Shown here: in pieces, positions 27,024 through 36,358 of the stretch
How the letters are laid out: each line of letters opens with the position of its first letter
Position numbering within the stretch: position 1 is the first letter of the stretch
Origin: Hydrogenimonas urashimensis
GTDB taxonomy: Bacteria; Campylobacterota; Campylobacteria; Campylobacterales; Hydrogenimonadaceae
DNA: 64,000 nucleotides
NCBI RefSeq assembly: GCF_016593255.1
Contig: NZ_AP023212.1
Span: 1,582,501-1,646,500 of the forward strand
Direction of reading: 5' to 3'
The notes under the pieces: model-generated
Seen by the model: only the letters and a program-made list of their open reading frames with translations
Databases searched by the model: none
What the model was told of the DNA's origin: nothing
Position numbers and translations under genes: made by a program

Positions 27024-28145
27024 ATGGAAAAAATCGAAAGGGAGGTGGTTCAAAGAGGTATCGTCAAGGCGCACATACGGTTTGTGAAAAAGAGCGACAT
27101 TTCGCTCGCCATGCTCTGTTTCGCTTTCGATCCGGCCAAAATGAGTGAGGAGACGCTCGAAAAAGCGGTTATGATAGTGCAGGAAAATACCGATTTCTCT
27201 TCGCTTGAGCTGTGTGAAGACGGTACGATGATGACTTTCATGAAGGATATGCATCTGCACCGGTGCGTTCAGGTGGTCAAAAACATCCAGGAGACCCTTC
27301 GCCGATCCCATGACGTGGAAATTGCCTACGGCGCGTTGACGATCATCGACAAAGAGGATGATTACGAGAGTCTGATGCACCGGATTCGGCGCTATCTGGA
27401 GCAGTCCAAAGTGGGTGAAGAGGGCAGGCTTTGCTACGGGACACGAACCTACGACTTTTGCAGCGAAGGGGGCGAGGAGCAGATTTTCTCCAACTTTTTC
27501 GCCGACAACCGAAGGATAACGCTCTACAACTTCTACAACGGCATGCCATTGAGCGAAGAGGTAAAGGTCCTCTCCTACAAAAACGGCATCCTGCGTATCA
27601 AAACAACTCTCGCCAGGGCCGCCTTTTTGAAAAACGAGCCCTTCACATTCTTCAAGCACCCTCTGTTGCCCGATACGGTCAAAGCGGATGTGGCCAATGC
27701 CGTGCCCAATCGTGCCGAAGTGGTGTTGACAAATCTGCGATTCATCGACAAATCGCCCGTAGACAGAGAAAATATCCGCGTCATGCCCGATGAAACGATT
27801 GAAGTTTTCATCGAATGTGCCAATGGGGAGGAGATCGTTGGCAGCATCCACTCTCTGGCGGTCAATTCGCTGGCTATCCGTTTGGATGATAGGGAGATGG
27901 CCGACTTCTGCTTCGAAGGGGACGAGAAGCACGTGGTGATCTCCTTCGACCTTCCGGAGAGGGAGAGACGCAAAACCCATTTCCGAATATCCGCGATTCT
28001 GCGCTATCGCAAGGCCAATCAGTTGATTTTCTCCATCTATCCCAACCATTTTTTCAAGCAGAAGATCGAAAACTATATCGCGCTACAGCAGACGCGGCTT
28101 ATCACCATCATGCAGAAGATGGTGCTCAACTTCTATCAGGGCTGA
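27024..28145 (+). CDS. Putative signalling protein (degenerate GGDEF-like and PilZ-like regions)
   Basis: A 373-residue cytosolic protein. Residues 1-150 look like a degraded nucleotidyl-cyclase-type domain: spaced alpha/beta elements, a late ALTIIDKEDDYESLMHRI helix, and no GGDEF loop. Residues about 235-345 have PilZ-like strands with the phase I-x-G-S-I-x-S-L-A. Both calls are low certainty. It starts 13 bases after hemJ. A role in surface or motility signalling would fit but is not shown. Confidence 0.6.
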   Translation: MEKIEREVVQRGIVKAHIRFVKKSDISLAMLCFAFDPAKMSEETLEKAVMIVQENTDFSSLELCEDGTMMTFMKDMHLHRCVQVVKNIQETLRRSHDVEIAYGALTIIDKEDDYESLMHRIRRYLEQSKVGEEGRLCYGTRTYDFCSEGGEEQIFSNFFADNRRITLYNFYNGMPLSEEVKVLSYKNGILRIKTTLARAAFLKNEPFTFFKHPLLPDTVKADVANAVPNRAEVVLTNLRFIDKSPVDRENIRVMPDETIEVFIECANGEEIVGSIHSLAVNSLAIRLDDREMADFCFEGDEKHVVISFDLPERERRKTHFRISAILRYRKANQLIFSIYPNHFFKQKIENYIALQQTRLITIMQKMVLNFYQG

Positions 28146-28171
28146 TCGATTTCAACAGAAAGGAAACAGGT

Positions 28172-28555
28172 GTGAAAAAATATATGAGAGGGATGGTGCT
28201 GGCATGTGTTCTAGCGGGTGTCACGGCTTTCGCGGCCCAGAAGGAGGCATTGCGTATGGGCGCTTATTTCGGCCAAATCCCGGTAAAGATCGACTTCGAC
28301 AAAAGAGACGGGTATCCGCTGCACTATGGAACCTGGGCCGGCAACCTCTATCTTTACAAAGAGAAAAAAGAGATTCAGGAGTGGGTCGGAGAGATGAAGA
28401 CCGAGATGATCAAAGAGGCGCTGCAGGCGTCAAAAACCTATGCGGAGTCCAACGGATACAGGTACTTCGCTGTGGACAATATGCACTTCCAGGTGGTTCA
28501 CACAAAGGAGCGTATCGAACTCTATTTCGACGGCAATGCCGTGGTGTGGAAGTAG
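28172..28555 (+). CDS. Small periplasmic protein of unknown function
   Basis: A 127-residue protein with a signal peptide (about residues 1-21, ending AFAAQ) and a mature part with several aromatic residues and one hydrophobic strand pair. No Cys in the mature part and no known motif. The start is GTG 28172, with AAAGGAAA about eight bases upstream. Likely co-transcribed with the preceding gene. Confidence 0.7.
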   Translation: MKKYMRGMVLACVLAGVTAFAAQKEALRMGAYFGQIPVKIDFDKRDGYPLHYGTWAGNLYLYKEKKEIQEWVGEMKTEMIKEALQASKTYAESNGYRYFAVDNMHFQVVHTKERIELYFDGNAVVWK

Positions 28556-28610
28556 TATCCATCTTTGTTGTTGTACCCAGAATTTCCGGGATTGCCCACG
28601 CAGACGGCAT

Positions 28611-28640
28611 AAAAAAAGGCGGACCCGAAGGCCCGCCTTG
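28611..28640 (-). terminator. Rho-independent terminator for tpx
   Basis: Read on the minus strand, AAGGCGG pairs with CCGCCTT around a short loop and is followed by seven T (the complement of A at 28611-28617). It lies 36 bases after the tpx stop. It may also stop readthrough from the convergent plus-strand gene. Confidence 0.87.
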
Positions 28641-28675
28641 TATTCCCCTGAATGTAGCAGTCAGCCGATCTGTTT

Positions 28676-29194
28676 TTACTTGCTGGCAGCGGCTTTCGCG
28701 GCTTCCAGAGCCTCTTCGTAATTCGGCTCTTCGGTGATTTCCGGTACGAGCTGCTTGTAGACGATCGTGCCGTCTTTGTCGACGACGAAAATGGCGCGTG
28801 CGGTGACACCTGCAAGCGGACCTTCCGCGATGAGCACACCGTAGGCGTTCGCGAAATCTTTGTTTCGGAAGTCGGAGGCGACTGTCAGGTTTTCGATACC
28901 TTCGGCAGAGCAGAAGCGACCGGCTGCGAAGGGAAGGTCCATGGAGATGACCGTCGTGTCGACGCCCTCGAGCTGCGCGGCTTTTTCGTTGAATTTGCGG
29001 GTTTCAGCCGCGCAGACCGGAGTGTCGAGGGAGGGGACGACGACAAGAAGCTGTACCTTGCCTTGTGCGCCGCCGACTTTCTTGTCCGCAAGACCTTCAG
29101 AGTTTACGACAGTCACTTCCGGAGCTTTGTCTCCGACATTGACTTCGTTGCCCGCCAGTTTGACTTCGTTGCCCTTGAGTTTGGTTGTTGCCAT
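28676..29194 (-). CDS. tpx: Thiol peroxidase Tpx
   Basis: A 172-residue atypical 2-Cys peroxiredoxin that reduces hydrogen peroxide and alkyl hydroperoxides using thioredoxin. The peroxidatic Cys61 lies in SLDTPVC and the resolving Cys95 in AAGRFC. Length and motif order are normal. A good ribosome site (AAGGAT) precedes the ATG. Probably a single-gene transcript with its own terminator. Confidence 0.96.
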   Translation of the reverse strand: MATTKLKGNEVKLAGNEVNVGDKAPEVTVVNSEGLADKKVGGAQGKVQLLVVVPSLDTPVCAAETRKFNEKAAQLEGVDTTVISMDLPFAAGRFCSAEGIENLTVASDFRNKDFANAYGVLIAEGPLAGVTARAIFVVDKDGTIVYKQLVPEITEEPNYEEALEAAKAAASK

Positions 29195-29335
29195 GGGTTT
29201 ATCCTTTTATTGTGGTTTGTTAGCATTGTTTGTTTCGCATATTTTTTGCGACTGAGGAAATTGTACAGGAATAGGATAAAAAAACTCTTAATTAAAAAAG
29301 TTTAGTTTTAAGGTTTTTGTAAAGGTTCAGCCGAA

Positions 29336-30328
29336 TTAAAAAATCTTATCGGTTCTTGGAGAAACTTCGATACTCAGTGCGTCACTGAAGCGTTCCAGAA
29401 AAAAGGCGTCGATGCCGCATCGGCCGACCATGGCGGCATTGTCCGAGCAGTATTGCAGCTCGGCCAGGTGGAGGGTGGCTCCGAACTCGGCACAGAGATT
29501 GGCGAAAGCCTCCCTGACCGCCGTATTGGCGCTTGCGCCGCCGACGATGGCAAAATCCCGGGGATTTGTCTGTTGGAATATCTTTTTGGTTTTATGCAGC
29601 AGATGGGTGATGGCCGCTTTTTGGAAGGCTGCGGCGATATCGGCTTTTGTCTGCTCATCGAGAGGTTTGTTTGCCTCGACAAGCAGACGCACGGCGTTCT
29701 TGATACCCGAATAGCTGAAGGCGATTTTGGGAGAGTGGAGAAGAGGTATCGGCAGCGTGAACCGCTCCGGATCGCCTTTTTGTGCGAGTTTCTCGATGAC
29801 AGGGCCGCCCGGATAGCCAAGCCCCATCATTTTGGCCGTTTTGTCGAAACTCTCCCCGAAACTGTCGTCCATCGTCGTGGCGAGAATCGTGATATTGTCG
29901 AAACCCCGCACATCGAGCACCATCGTGTGGCCGCCGGAAATCAGAAGCACCAGCATCGGAAATCGTGCCTCCTTTTCGATAAAGAGGGAGTATATGTGGG
30001 CTTTGAGATGGTTGACGGCAATGATGGGAATTCCTTTGGCGATGGAGAGGGCCTGGGCCATCGCGACCCCTTCAAGAAGTGTTACGGAGAGTCCCGGCGC
30101 ATTGGTGACGGCGACGGCGCGCAGGTCGTCGAGATAGGGTTTGGCCTCCCCCAGCAGCCGGGGAAGATCCACGGCATGGAGGCGGCTGGCGAGTTCGGGT
30201 ACGACACCGCCATATTGCGCATGCGCAGCTTCCTGGGAGATCTTGCGATGGAACAGGAGCCTTTTTGTATCGATCTCGGTGACGGCGATCGCGCTGTCGT
30301 CGCAGCTGCTTTCGATACTCAGAATCAT
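29336..30328 (-). CDS. tsaD: tRNA N6-threonylcarbamoyladenosine transferase TsaD
   Basis: A 330-residue ASKHA-fold enzyme that, with TsaB/TsaE, adds the threonylcarbamoyl group to A37 of ANN-decoding tRNAs. It begins MILSIESSCDDSA and has HxxxH-type metal motifs and GGHTMV. The reading frame is open further upstream to 30754, but homology starts at the ATG at 30328, which also overlaps the stop of the hydrolase gene by 4 bases. Length is normal. Confidence 0.95.
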   Translation of the reverse strand: MILSIESSCDDSAIAVTEIDTKRLLFHRKISQEAAHAQYGGVVPELASRLHAVDLPRLLGEAKPYLDDLRAVAVTNAPGLSVTLLEGVAMAQALSIAKGIPIIAVNHLKAHIYSLFIEKEARFPMLVLLISGGHTMVLDVRGFDNITILATTMDDSFGESFDKTAKMMGLGYPGGPVIEKLAQKGDPERFTLPIPLLHSPKIAFSYSGIKNAVRLLVEANKPLDEQTKADIAAAFQKAAITHLLHKTKKIFQQTNPRDFAIVGGASANTAVREAFANLCAEFGATLHLAELQYCSDNAAMVGRCGIDAFFLERFSDALSIEVSPRTDKIF

Positions 30329-30903
30329 TGCGCCTCGCCTTCTTTTGGGCAGATTGCCCCGCTTTTGAGATATTCGAGCATCCAGGGCCACGGGCCGTAG
30401 CCGCTGTCGGCGTTGATGTGGCCGGCGCGCTCGATCACCTTCATCGGGATCTTCAGCCTCTCCTGCAGCCTCCACGCCTCTTCGAGCGTCATATAGGGAT
30501 CGTCGGTCGAGACGACCAACGTCGCGCATTCGGCATGCAGGTTTTCCGGGGCTTCCACCGGAAAGAAGCTTTTGATCGTCTCGATCTGGCAAGTTAGGCT
30601 CGGCGGGGCGACGAGGATCAGTTTTTCGACCGTTTCGATCGGCTCGCTTTCGGCATCGTTGCACAGATGAAACCAGAGGGTGTTGGCCAGAGAGTGGCAG
30701 ATGACGGTCGTGGGCCTGAAATCTCTCAAATGGGCGCGCACCTCCCTTTTCCATCGGTTGAGATGCGGATAGTGCGGATGCTGGATCAGCGGAAAGCTCA
30801 CGGTGCCATAGTCTTTGGCCAACTCCGCGGCGAGCCAGCTCTGCCAGTGCGGCCAGTCACTGCCGCCCCAGCCGTGCAGCAGCAGGGTCTTATCGCGTTT
30901 CAC
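30325..30903 (-). CDS. RBBP9/YdeN-family serine hydrolase
   Basis: A 192-residue small alpha/beta hydrolase. It begins with the LLHGWGGSD oxyanion segment and has the nucleophile elbow CHSLAN, a late Asp (STDDPY) and a catalytic His (ERAGHIN), giving a full triad. Substrate unknown for most of the family. It overlaps dxr by 14 bases and tsaD by 4, so all three are co-translated. Confidence 0.88.
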   Translation of the reverse strand: MKRDKTLLLHGWGGSDWPHWQSWLAAELAKDYGTVSFPLIQHPHYPHLNRWKREVRAHLRDFRPTTVICHSLANTLWFHLCNDAESEPIETVEKLILVAPPSLTCQIETIKSFFPVEAPENLHAECATLVVSTDDPYMTLEEAWRLQERLKIPMKVIERAGHINADSGYGPWPWMLEYLKSGAICPKEGEAQ

Positions 30904-31960
30904 ACCATCTCCTCACCTCGTCGTCGATCGCGAAGACTTCGTCGAGGTTCGCGGGCTCGCGGTGCCCAAAATGTTTGTACGCATCGATCACGAGGCGGGC
31001 AATGCCGCCGAAGGGCATCTCTTTGGCCAGAAACTTCCCGATCGCCGCTTCGTTGGCGGCATTCACCACCACACCGCGCCTGGGGTGGGCCAGAAGATCT
31101 TCCTTGATCGCCCAGATCGGATAGCGCGCCGCATCGATCGGGCGAAACTCCAGCGAGCCGACGGAGAGCAGATCCACCGGCTCGAGCACCGGTACGTCGA
31201 CGCGATCCATCAGGGCGTAGGCGATCGGAAGTTTCATATCGGGATGGGCCATCTGCGCCGTCGTCGCACCGTCGACGAACTCCACCATCGCGTGCACGAC
31301 CGACTTGGGCTCGATGACGGCGTCGACATTCTCGCACCCGTAGAGCCAGCGTGCTTCGAGCAGCTCGAAAAGTTTGTTGGTCATCGTCGCGCTGTCGATC
31401 GTGATTTTGGCCCCCATCGACCAGTTGGGATGATCGAGCGCCTCTTCGAGGGTGGCGTTTTCGATCGTCTCGATCGGACGGTCGCGAAAGGCGCCGCCGC
31501 TGGCGGTGATGACCATTCTTTTCGGGGTGCGGCCGTTCAGCAGATACCAGAGGCCGAAATGTTCGCTGTCGATCGGCCGCAGCGCCCTGGGGTCGATGAA
31601 GGCGCCGGCGGCCACGAGCGACTCCTTGTTGGCCAGCGCCACCCTCTTGCCCTCCTCGATCGCCGTCACCGTCGGGCGGAGCCCCAAAAAACCGACCAGC
31701 GCATTGACCACGACGGCCGACTGGCCGGCACGGATCAGCTTCAATATCCCCTCTTCCCCCCAGAAGACGCGCGGATGGTCGATCTGCCTGGCCAGCGCTT
31801 CGGTCGCGACACTGACGAAGCAGGGCTGGAATTTTTGGATCTGCTCCTTGAGCAGTGTAATGTTGTAGCCGGCCGCCAGTGCTTCGACGCGGATATTGAA
31901 ACGTTCGGCCACTGCCAGCGTATTGACGCCGATGGAACCGGTGCTTCCCAGGAGGATCAT
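30890..31960 (-). CDS. dxr: 1-deoxy-D-xylulose 5-phosphate reductoisomerase
   Basis: A 356-residue NADPH enzyme that converts DXP to MEP in isoprenoid synthesis. The N-terminal Rossmann motif is LGSTGSIGVNTL, and typical catalytic segments include ALANKESLVAAG and the SMGAKITIDSATMTNK region. Length is a little shorter than E. coli IspC (398), usual here. The start codon lies in the loop of a strong hairpin listed separately. It overlaps the hydrolase gene downstream. Confidence 0.95.
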   Translation of the reverse strand: MILLGSTGSIGVNTLAVAERFNIRVEALAAGYNITLLKEQIQKFQPCFVSVATEALARQIDHPRVFWGEEGILKLIRAGQSAVVVNALVGFLGLRPTVTAIEEGKRVALANKESLVAAGAFIDPRALRPIDSEHFGLWYLLNGRTPKRMVITASGGAFRDRPIETIENATLEEALDHPNWSMGAKITIDSATMTNKLFELLEARWLYGCENVDAVIEPKSVVHAMVEFVDGATTAQMAHPDMKLPIAYALMDRVDVPVLEPVDLLSVGSLEFRPIDAARYPIWAIKEDLLAHPRRGVVVNAANEAAIGKFLAKEMPFGGIARLVIDAYKHFGHREPANLDEVFAIDDEVRRWCETR

Positions 31961-31977
31961 TGATCCTCCTGGGAAGC
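31943..31977 (-). promoter_or_regulatory. Perfect 17-bp inverted repeat enclosing the dxr ribosome site and start codon
   Basis: Bases 31943-31959 are the exact reverse complement of 31961-31977. In the minus-strand mRNA the left arm carries AGGAGG, the AUG lies at the turn, and the right arm is the first coding triplets (Ile-Leu-Leu-Gly-Ser). A realistic hairpin has about 13 bp with a nine-base loop holding the AUG, and pairs the Shine-Dalgarno with codons 3-4. This should restrain translation unless unfolded. Confidence 0.75.
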
Positions 31978-32012
31978 AGTGGGCAGCAAAAGAGGGACTG
32001 GTTCTCGAACGA

Positions 32013-32033
32013 GAGACGAGGGACGAGGGACGA
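32013..32033. repeat. Heptanucleotide repeat (GRGACGA x3) between dxr and cdsA
   Basis: Three tandem 7-base units, GAGACGA, GGGACGA and GGGACGA, lie in the 82-bp gap between cdsA and dxr. They are adjacent to the short palindrome TCTCGAACGAGA. Unit length equals that of the rRNA spacer repeats, but the sequence is unrelated. Role unknown. Confidence 0.6.
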
Positions 32034-32042
32034 CTTTGTGCA

Positions 32043-32810
32043 TTACAAAAGTCCTCTCAACAGCAGCACCATCATGATACCGCCGAAGAGATAGCCGTCC
32101 ACGCGGTCGAGCATGCCGCCGTGACCGGGGAGAAGGTCGCCGCTGTCTTTGACATTGGCCTGACGTTTGAGGTAGCTTTCGAAAAGGTCGCCGAAGACGG
32201 AAGCGATCGACGTTCCAAGAGAGATCAGCAGGGCCTGGGGCCAGTCGACCAGAAGACTGCCGGCGAAAAATCCGACGAATGTGGCGATCAGAACCCCTCC
32301 GACCACACCCTCAACCGTCTTTTTGGGGGAGGTGGGGCAAAAGGGGCGCTTTCCGAAGAGTTTGCCGCTGAAAAAGGCGAAAATGTCGGTCAGTGCCACC
32401 ACCACAAGAAGCCAGAACAGCGAATCGACGCCGAAATCCTTGTAAAGCGCCAATAGAAACAGGAACGAAGCCGTCGGATAGAGGAACGGAAGGAAAAGTC
32501 GCTTGTCGAAATCCTGGGTATAGGCCAGCAAAGAGGCGAAGATGACGGCGATCAGGAAAAAGAGATCGTCCGGATTGGGATAGACCAGTGCCAGCAGCCA
32601 GACCAGCATGGCGTAGGCATACATTTGATTGTTTTTTTCGATACCGAAAAGGCGCATCGCTTCGTAGAACGAGAAGAGAAAGACGATGCCCAGAAAGAGC
32701 CAGATGAGAAAAAAGTTGTCGATCAGCCCGATGGAGACGACGACGGCGATGAGTACAGCACCGGTGAGAAAACGAGCCCTGTTTTCGGAAACGATGGAGA
32801 AAAAACCCAT
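32043..32810 (-). CDS. cdsA: Phosphatidate cytidylyltransferase CdsA
   Basis: A 255-residue integral membrane enzyme with about seven to eight hydrophobic helices. It makes CDP-diacylglycerol for phospholipid synthesis. The C-terminal family signature is present: SVFGDLFESYLKRQANVKDSG followed by LPGHGGMLDRVDG, with the metal-binding Asp residues. It is upstream of dxr, an order frequent in bacteria. Confidence 0.95.
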   Translation of the reverse strand: MGFFSIVSENRARFLTGAVLIAVVVSIGLIDNFFLIWLFLGIVFLFSFYEAMRLFGIEKNNQMYAYAMLVWLLALVYPNPDDLFFLIAVIFASLLAYTQDFDKRLFLPFLYPTASFLFLLALYKDFGVDSLFWLLVVVALTDIFAFFSGKLFGKRPFCPTSPKKTVEGVVGGVLIATFVGFFAGSLLVDWPQALLISLGTSIASVFGDLFESYLKRQANVKDSGDLLPGHGGMLDRVDGYLFGGIMMVLLLRGLL

Positions 32811-32900
32811 GATACACCCCTCTTTTGTCGGGTTTGAAGGATAGTTAGTATAACGGAAGTTTGGTTAAAACGCGCAAAAAGGTGAAGACCGAAAGAGAGG

Positions 32901-33227
32901 TCAGACACGGATATCGACGTGGGGATTTCCCTCGTCGTCGATGGTGAAGCCTTTGTCCTTGCGGGGTTTTGGTTTGAAGCGGGCGTTGTGTTCGCGCTTT
33001 TTTTCCCGTTCCCGCGCCTCCTGCCTCTCGTGATCTTTGTCCGGATCGATGGCTTCGGCCTCCTCGGCGGGCCGGGTCTCCTCGATGACCTTCTCTTTCT
33101 CGTTGACCATCGCCTGGGCTGCGACATTCTGGATATCGTAGCGGTTGAACTGCATATTCTGGACCGATGCGGCCACCTGCATATTCTGGTTGACGAAGAT
33201 AATATTGGTGAGCGGTGAAATTGCCAA
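32901..33227 (-). CDS. Hypothetical protein, 108 aa, TTG start
   Basis: A small soluble protein. The N-terminal half (PLTNIIFVNQNMQVAASVQ) is apolar/polar mixed and the C-terminal half is highly charged (Glu/Arg/Lys) and probably disordered. The start is taken as TTG at 33227 because AAAGGAGG lies just before it; the upstream GTG at 33242 would put that site inside the gene. Family not recognised. It lies between the NFACT gene and cdsA. Confidence 0.6.
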   Translation of the reverse strand: MAISPLTNIIFVNQNMQVAASVQNMQFNRYDIQNVAAQAMVNEKEKVIEETRPAEEAEAIDPDKDHERQEAREREKKREHNARFKPKPRKDKGFTIDDEGNPHVDIRV

Positions 33228-33291
33228 GAAGCCTCCTTTCACCCGGTGAAAAGGTCAAAAAACCTGTGAGGTGACTCTGCCTGCTTGTCCT

Positions 33292-34617
33292 TTACATTTT
33301 CTTTACCATTATTGTATCGTAATTGACGTAATTGACATGGGCGCCATGGACGATTTTGACATTTCGGCGCTGTGTGACATCCACCGGATAGTTGCCGGGC
33401 TGCATGACACTCGTCTCCACGCAGATCCTGGCCGCCTTTTCGACGATCTCTCTGGGAATCTGCTTTTTCCCACCGCTTTGGATGATGCAGTGGGCGGAGG
33501 GACGATCTTTGAGGTGAAGCCACAGGTCTGATGCCCTGGCATGTTTGAGAACCCAGATATTCTCACGCTCGTTGCGACCCACCATGACACGGAAATTATC
33601 GATCCAGAAGATTTCACACTGCGCTCCGGCCTCCTTTTTTTTTCGCTGCACACGCGGCGGAAAGAGAAGCGATATCTCCTCTTCGCGTTTGGCCTTTTGG
33701 ACATTTTCTCGCAACCTTTCGTAGAAAGCGAGCCGGCTCTTGAGACTCTCCTCCTCGATATGCAGGCGGGCCGCCTTGTTTGCCGCCCGCTTCGAGAGGG
33801 CGTAGAAGTGCTCGCCCATCCTTTTGGGGTTGGGGAGCCCGGGCAGATCGATCCTGACGGGGTTGCCTTGGAAATCGAGAGTCTCGAGTTTCGTGTCGTA
33901 GGGGTTGATTTCGTGCAGGTGGGCGAGCACGATGGCGCCCTTCTGTTTCATCTCATCCGCTCTTTTCTCCAGTGCCGCCTTGTCGGGCAGTTTCGCGAGC
34001 TCCTTCTTCAGGCGTTCGATCTTCTTCTCGAGCGAGAGGCTATGGCGTGCCTTCAGCCGCTCCAGTCGCGTTTGGGCCCTTTCGGCCGCGCGCGCTGTTA
34101 GCCAGGTCTTTACATCGTCTATATGCCCCTCTTTGCGGGGACCGGCGTAGGGCGGCAGGGGCTTGAGAGGCACACCGGGTTTGACGACCCTGAAGCTGGC
34201 GTCGCTGTCGACATGGCGCAGCGCTTCGAGCACGTTCCCTTTGTCATCCAGAATGATCGCATTCGTATGGCGGCCCGTGAACTCCAGCTGGAGCGTACTT
34301 TTGAGCGCTTTGTAGGCACCCTCGAGCACCGCGTCGATGCGAAGAATCCTGTCACCGCCCACCATCGAGACATCCAGAATCTTCGCACCGCCGAAACGTT
34401 TTTTGAGCATCGTATCAAACGGCGCATGGTAGCTTCGCGCACCATGCAGATCGGAGGCCTCGAAGATATCGCCGCCGCCGCGCGTAAGATCGAAGGCAAT
34501 GGCATGGGCTCTGTCGAAGAAAAGACGGATGACGTTGTCGTCGATCCGCTCGGCTTTTCTGATGCGGCCGAATCTTTTCAGATAGTCCGCCACGGCTTTC
34601 AACTGATAGTATTTCAT
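33292..34617 (-). CDS. NFACT/RqcH-like protein
   Basis: A 441-residue protein of the fibronectin-binding A/NFACT family. The N-terminal NFACT-N domain, a coiled coil (about 190-230) and the C-terminal NFACT-R domain (about 330-435, [17 protein letters not shown]) are in the usual order. Homologues such as B. subtilis RqcH bind stalled 50S subunits and add Ala tails; others are called fibronectin-binding. Somewhat shorter than RqcH (about 570). The N-terminal catalytic glycosylase-like motif was not checked. A ribosome quality-control role is likely. Confidence 0.82.
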   Translation of the reverse strand: MKYYQLKAVADYLKRFGRIRKAERIDDNVIRLFFDRAHAIAFDLTRGGGDIFEASDLHGARSYHAPFDTMLKKRFGGAKILDVSMVGGDRILRIDAVLEGAYKALKSTLQLEFTGRHTNAIILDDKGNVLEALRHVDSDASFRVVKPGVPLKPLPPYAGPRKEGHIDDVKTWLTARAAERAQTRLERLKARHSLSLEKKIERLKKELAKLPDKAALEKRADEMKQKGAIVLAHLHEINPYDTKLETLDFQGNPVRIDLPGLPNPKRMGEHFYALSKRAANKAARLHIEEESLKSRLAFYERLRENVQKAKREEEISLLFPPRVQRKKKEAGAQCEIFWIDNFRVMVGRNERENIWVLKHARASDLWLHLKDRPSAHCIIQSGGKKQIPREIVEKAARICVETSVMQPGNYPVDVTQRRNVKIVHGAHVNYVNYDTIMVKKM

Positions 34618-34663
34618 TATATTTCAATTCCCCTGCCGATTTCGTGTCGGGTTAATATTTTCT

Positions 34664-34669
34664 TATAAT
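34664..34669 (+). promoter_or_regulatory. -10 element upstream of the chemoreceptor gene
   Basis: TATAAT at 34664-34669, with ATG at 34721 and a predicted leader of about 45 nt that contains AAAGGAG ten bases before the ATG. The -35 at the proper distance (TTCGTG) is poor. The region is divergent with the NFACT gene. Confidence 0.45.
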
Positions 34670-34720
34670 ATTCGATATTTATGTCCTAATCCGGTCACAC
34701 ACAAAAGGAGCAATCAGCCC

Positions 34721-36301
34721 ATGACAAAATTCGCCTGCACACTTCACACCATTCGCAGCAAATTCATCGCCAATCTCCTCTTCTCGGTCCTGGCCGTCTT
34801 CATCAGTGTGATTGTAGCATACTACCTCGCCGTCAAAGATGTCGATTCCATCATGCGCACCGATATCAATTCGGTCGCCGACGCCCTTTATGAAGAGACC
34901 CTCTATATCGCGCGGAAGAGACCCGATGCCTACAGGGACCCCGATTTCAAAAAGCAGATTTACAACATCAAAATCGGCAGGAGCGGGTATGTCTATATGA
35001 TGGACGCAAAAGGCACATTCGTCGTCCACTACAAAAAAGAGGGGAAAAATTTCGCCGGCCACGGCTATGTGGACAGGATACGCCAAGACAGAAGGGGAGG
35101 GATTATCGAGTATACTTCCGCCGCGACGGGACAGCATAAAATCGCCGCCTACCGCTACATTGAGCCCTGGAGACTCTGGATCGTTCCGGGTGTCAACAAA
35201 GCCGATTATTTCGATGCGATTCAAAAAAATTTCATGCTGTGGTTTACGCTGCTTGGGCTGACGATGATCGCGCTGCTGACATTCATCAACTACAAAACAG
35301 GGATGAGTGTCCTGGGGCCGGTGCAGGAACTCGACGAGGTGGCCAAGGATCTGGCCGAAGGGGAGGGGGACCTGACCAAGCGTCTCCCGATACGATCCAG
35401 CGACGAGATCGGCATCGCCGGGCGTTTTGTGAACCATTTCATCGAAAAGATCCAAAAACTTGTCGCCAAAGCGAAGGAGACGGGCGATGCCACCCTCTAT
35501 AAAATTTCGATGCTCGCCAGGAAAATCGACGGGGTGACCGAAAGCGCCCACGCCACATCCGAAGCGGTAGGACGTACGAAAGAGCTGGCCGATGAAATCC
35601 GAAGCACGGTGGACGATTCGCTACAATTGAGCCAAAGGACCAAGGAGGAGATCGACACTGTCGCGGGCCGGATGCAATCGGTGGCCGACGCGATCGGGGG
35701 TATCAACGGGCAGATCGCCCGGACCGCGCAGATCGAAAACGACCTGGCGGAGCGCTTTAGGCAGCTCGAAAGCCAGACCGCCTCGGTCGCCGAAGTGCTT
35801 CACCTCATCTACGAAATCGCCGACCAGACCAATCTGCTGGCACTCAATGCCGCCATCGAAGCGGCGCGTGCCGGCGAACACGGCAGGGGGTTCGCCGTCG
35901 TCGCCGACGAAGTGCGAAAGCTGGCCGAAAGGACCCAGAAGAGCCTCACCGAGATCGACGCCACGATCGGTGTCGTGACGCAGTCGGTCACCGAAGCGAG
36001 CAGCATGATGTCGCGCAACGCCGAAAATGTCGAAAATCTTCTGAAGGAGAGCGACGAGGCCAGGGCCGCTATCGAAACCTTCGAGGCGCAGCTCTCACAG
36101 ACGGCGTCATTGAGCGATACCAACTTCGCGAGCACCCGCACGATCGTCGGAAAGATCGAAGAGGTCCTCTTGGGTATCGACCGCATCGACACCCTCTCGG
36201 CCGCCAACGCCGAAGAGGCCGCGCGGATGCGCGCGATAGGAAAAGAGCTTGAAGCCAAGGCGATGGAACTCAAAAGGCTTCTGGACTCTTTCAAAAGCTG
36301 A
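34721..36301 (+). CDS. Methyl-accepting chemotaxis protein (Cache-type sensor)
   Basis: A 526-residue membrane chemoreceptor. TM1 (about residues 18-40) is followed by a periplasmic single Cache domain (about 45-165, [22 protein letters not shown]), TM2 (about 172-192), a HAMP domain (about 195-245) and a long cytoplasmic MCP signalling hairpin with the conserved tip [20 protein letters not shown]. No C-terminal CheR-docking pentapeptide is present. The ligand cannot be told; Cache domains of this type often bind small carboxylates. Confidence 0.92.
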   Translation: MTKFACTLHTIRSKFIANLLFSVLAVFISVIVAYYLAVKDVDSIMRTDINSVADALYEETLYIARKRPDAYRDPDFKKQIYNIKIGRSGYVYMMDAKGTFVVHYKKEGKNFAGHGYVDRIRQDRRGGIIEYTSAATGQHKIAAYRYIEPWRLWIVPGVNKADYFDAIQKNFMLWFTLLGLTMIALLTFINYKTGMSVLGPVQELDEVAKDLAEGEGDLTKRLPIRSSDEIGIAGRFVNHFIEKIQKLVAKAKETGDATLYKISMLARKIDGVTESAHATSEAVGRTKELADEIRSTVDDSLQLSQRTKEEIDTVAGRMQSVADAIGGINGQIARTAQIENDLAERFRQLESQTASVAEVLHLIYEIADQTNLLALNAAIEAARAGEHGRGFAVVADEVRKLAERTQKSLTEIDATIGVVTQSVTEASSMMSRNAENVENLLKESDEARAAIETFEAQLSQTASLSDTNFASTRTIVGKIEEVLLGIDRIDTLSAANAEEAARMRAIGKELEAKAMELKRLLDSFKS

Positions 36302-36305
36302 CTTT

Positions 36306-36314
36306 TGCTATAAT
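36306..36314 (+). promoter_or_regulatory. Extended -10 promoter for leuC-mobA
   Basis: TGCTATAAT at 36306-36314 is a consensus extended -10 that starts four bases after the chemoreceptor stop. Predicted leader about 38 nt with GAAGAAGGA before the ATG at 36359. Confidence 0.6.
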
Positions 36315-36358
36315 CGCGGCAATTTACAGTGCCCTCTGTGCACCGAAGAAGGATTTTC

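Noticed and set aside
29336-30754. A 472-codon frame covering tsaD
   Set aside because: TsaD homology begins at the ATG at 30328; the upstream extension overlaps the hydrolase gene in another frame.
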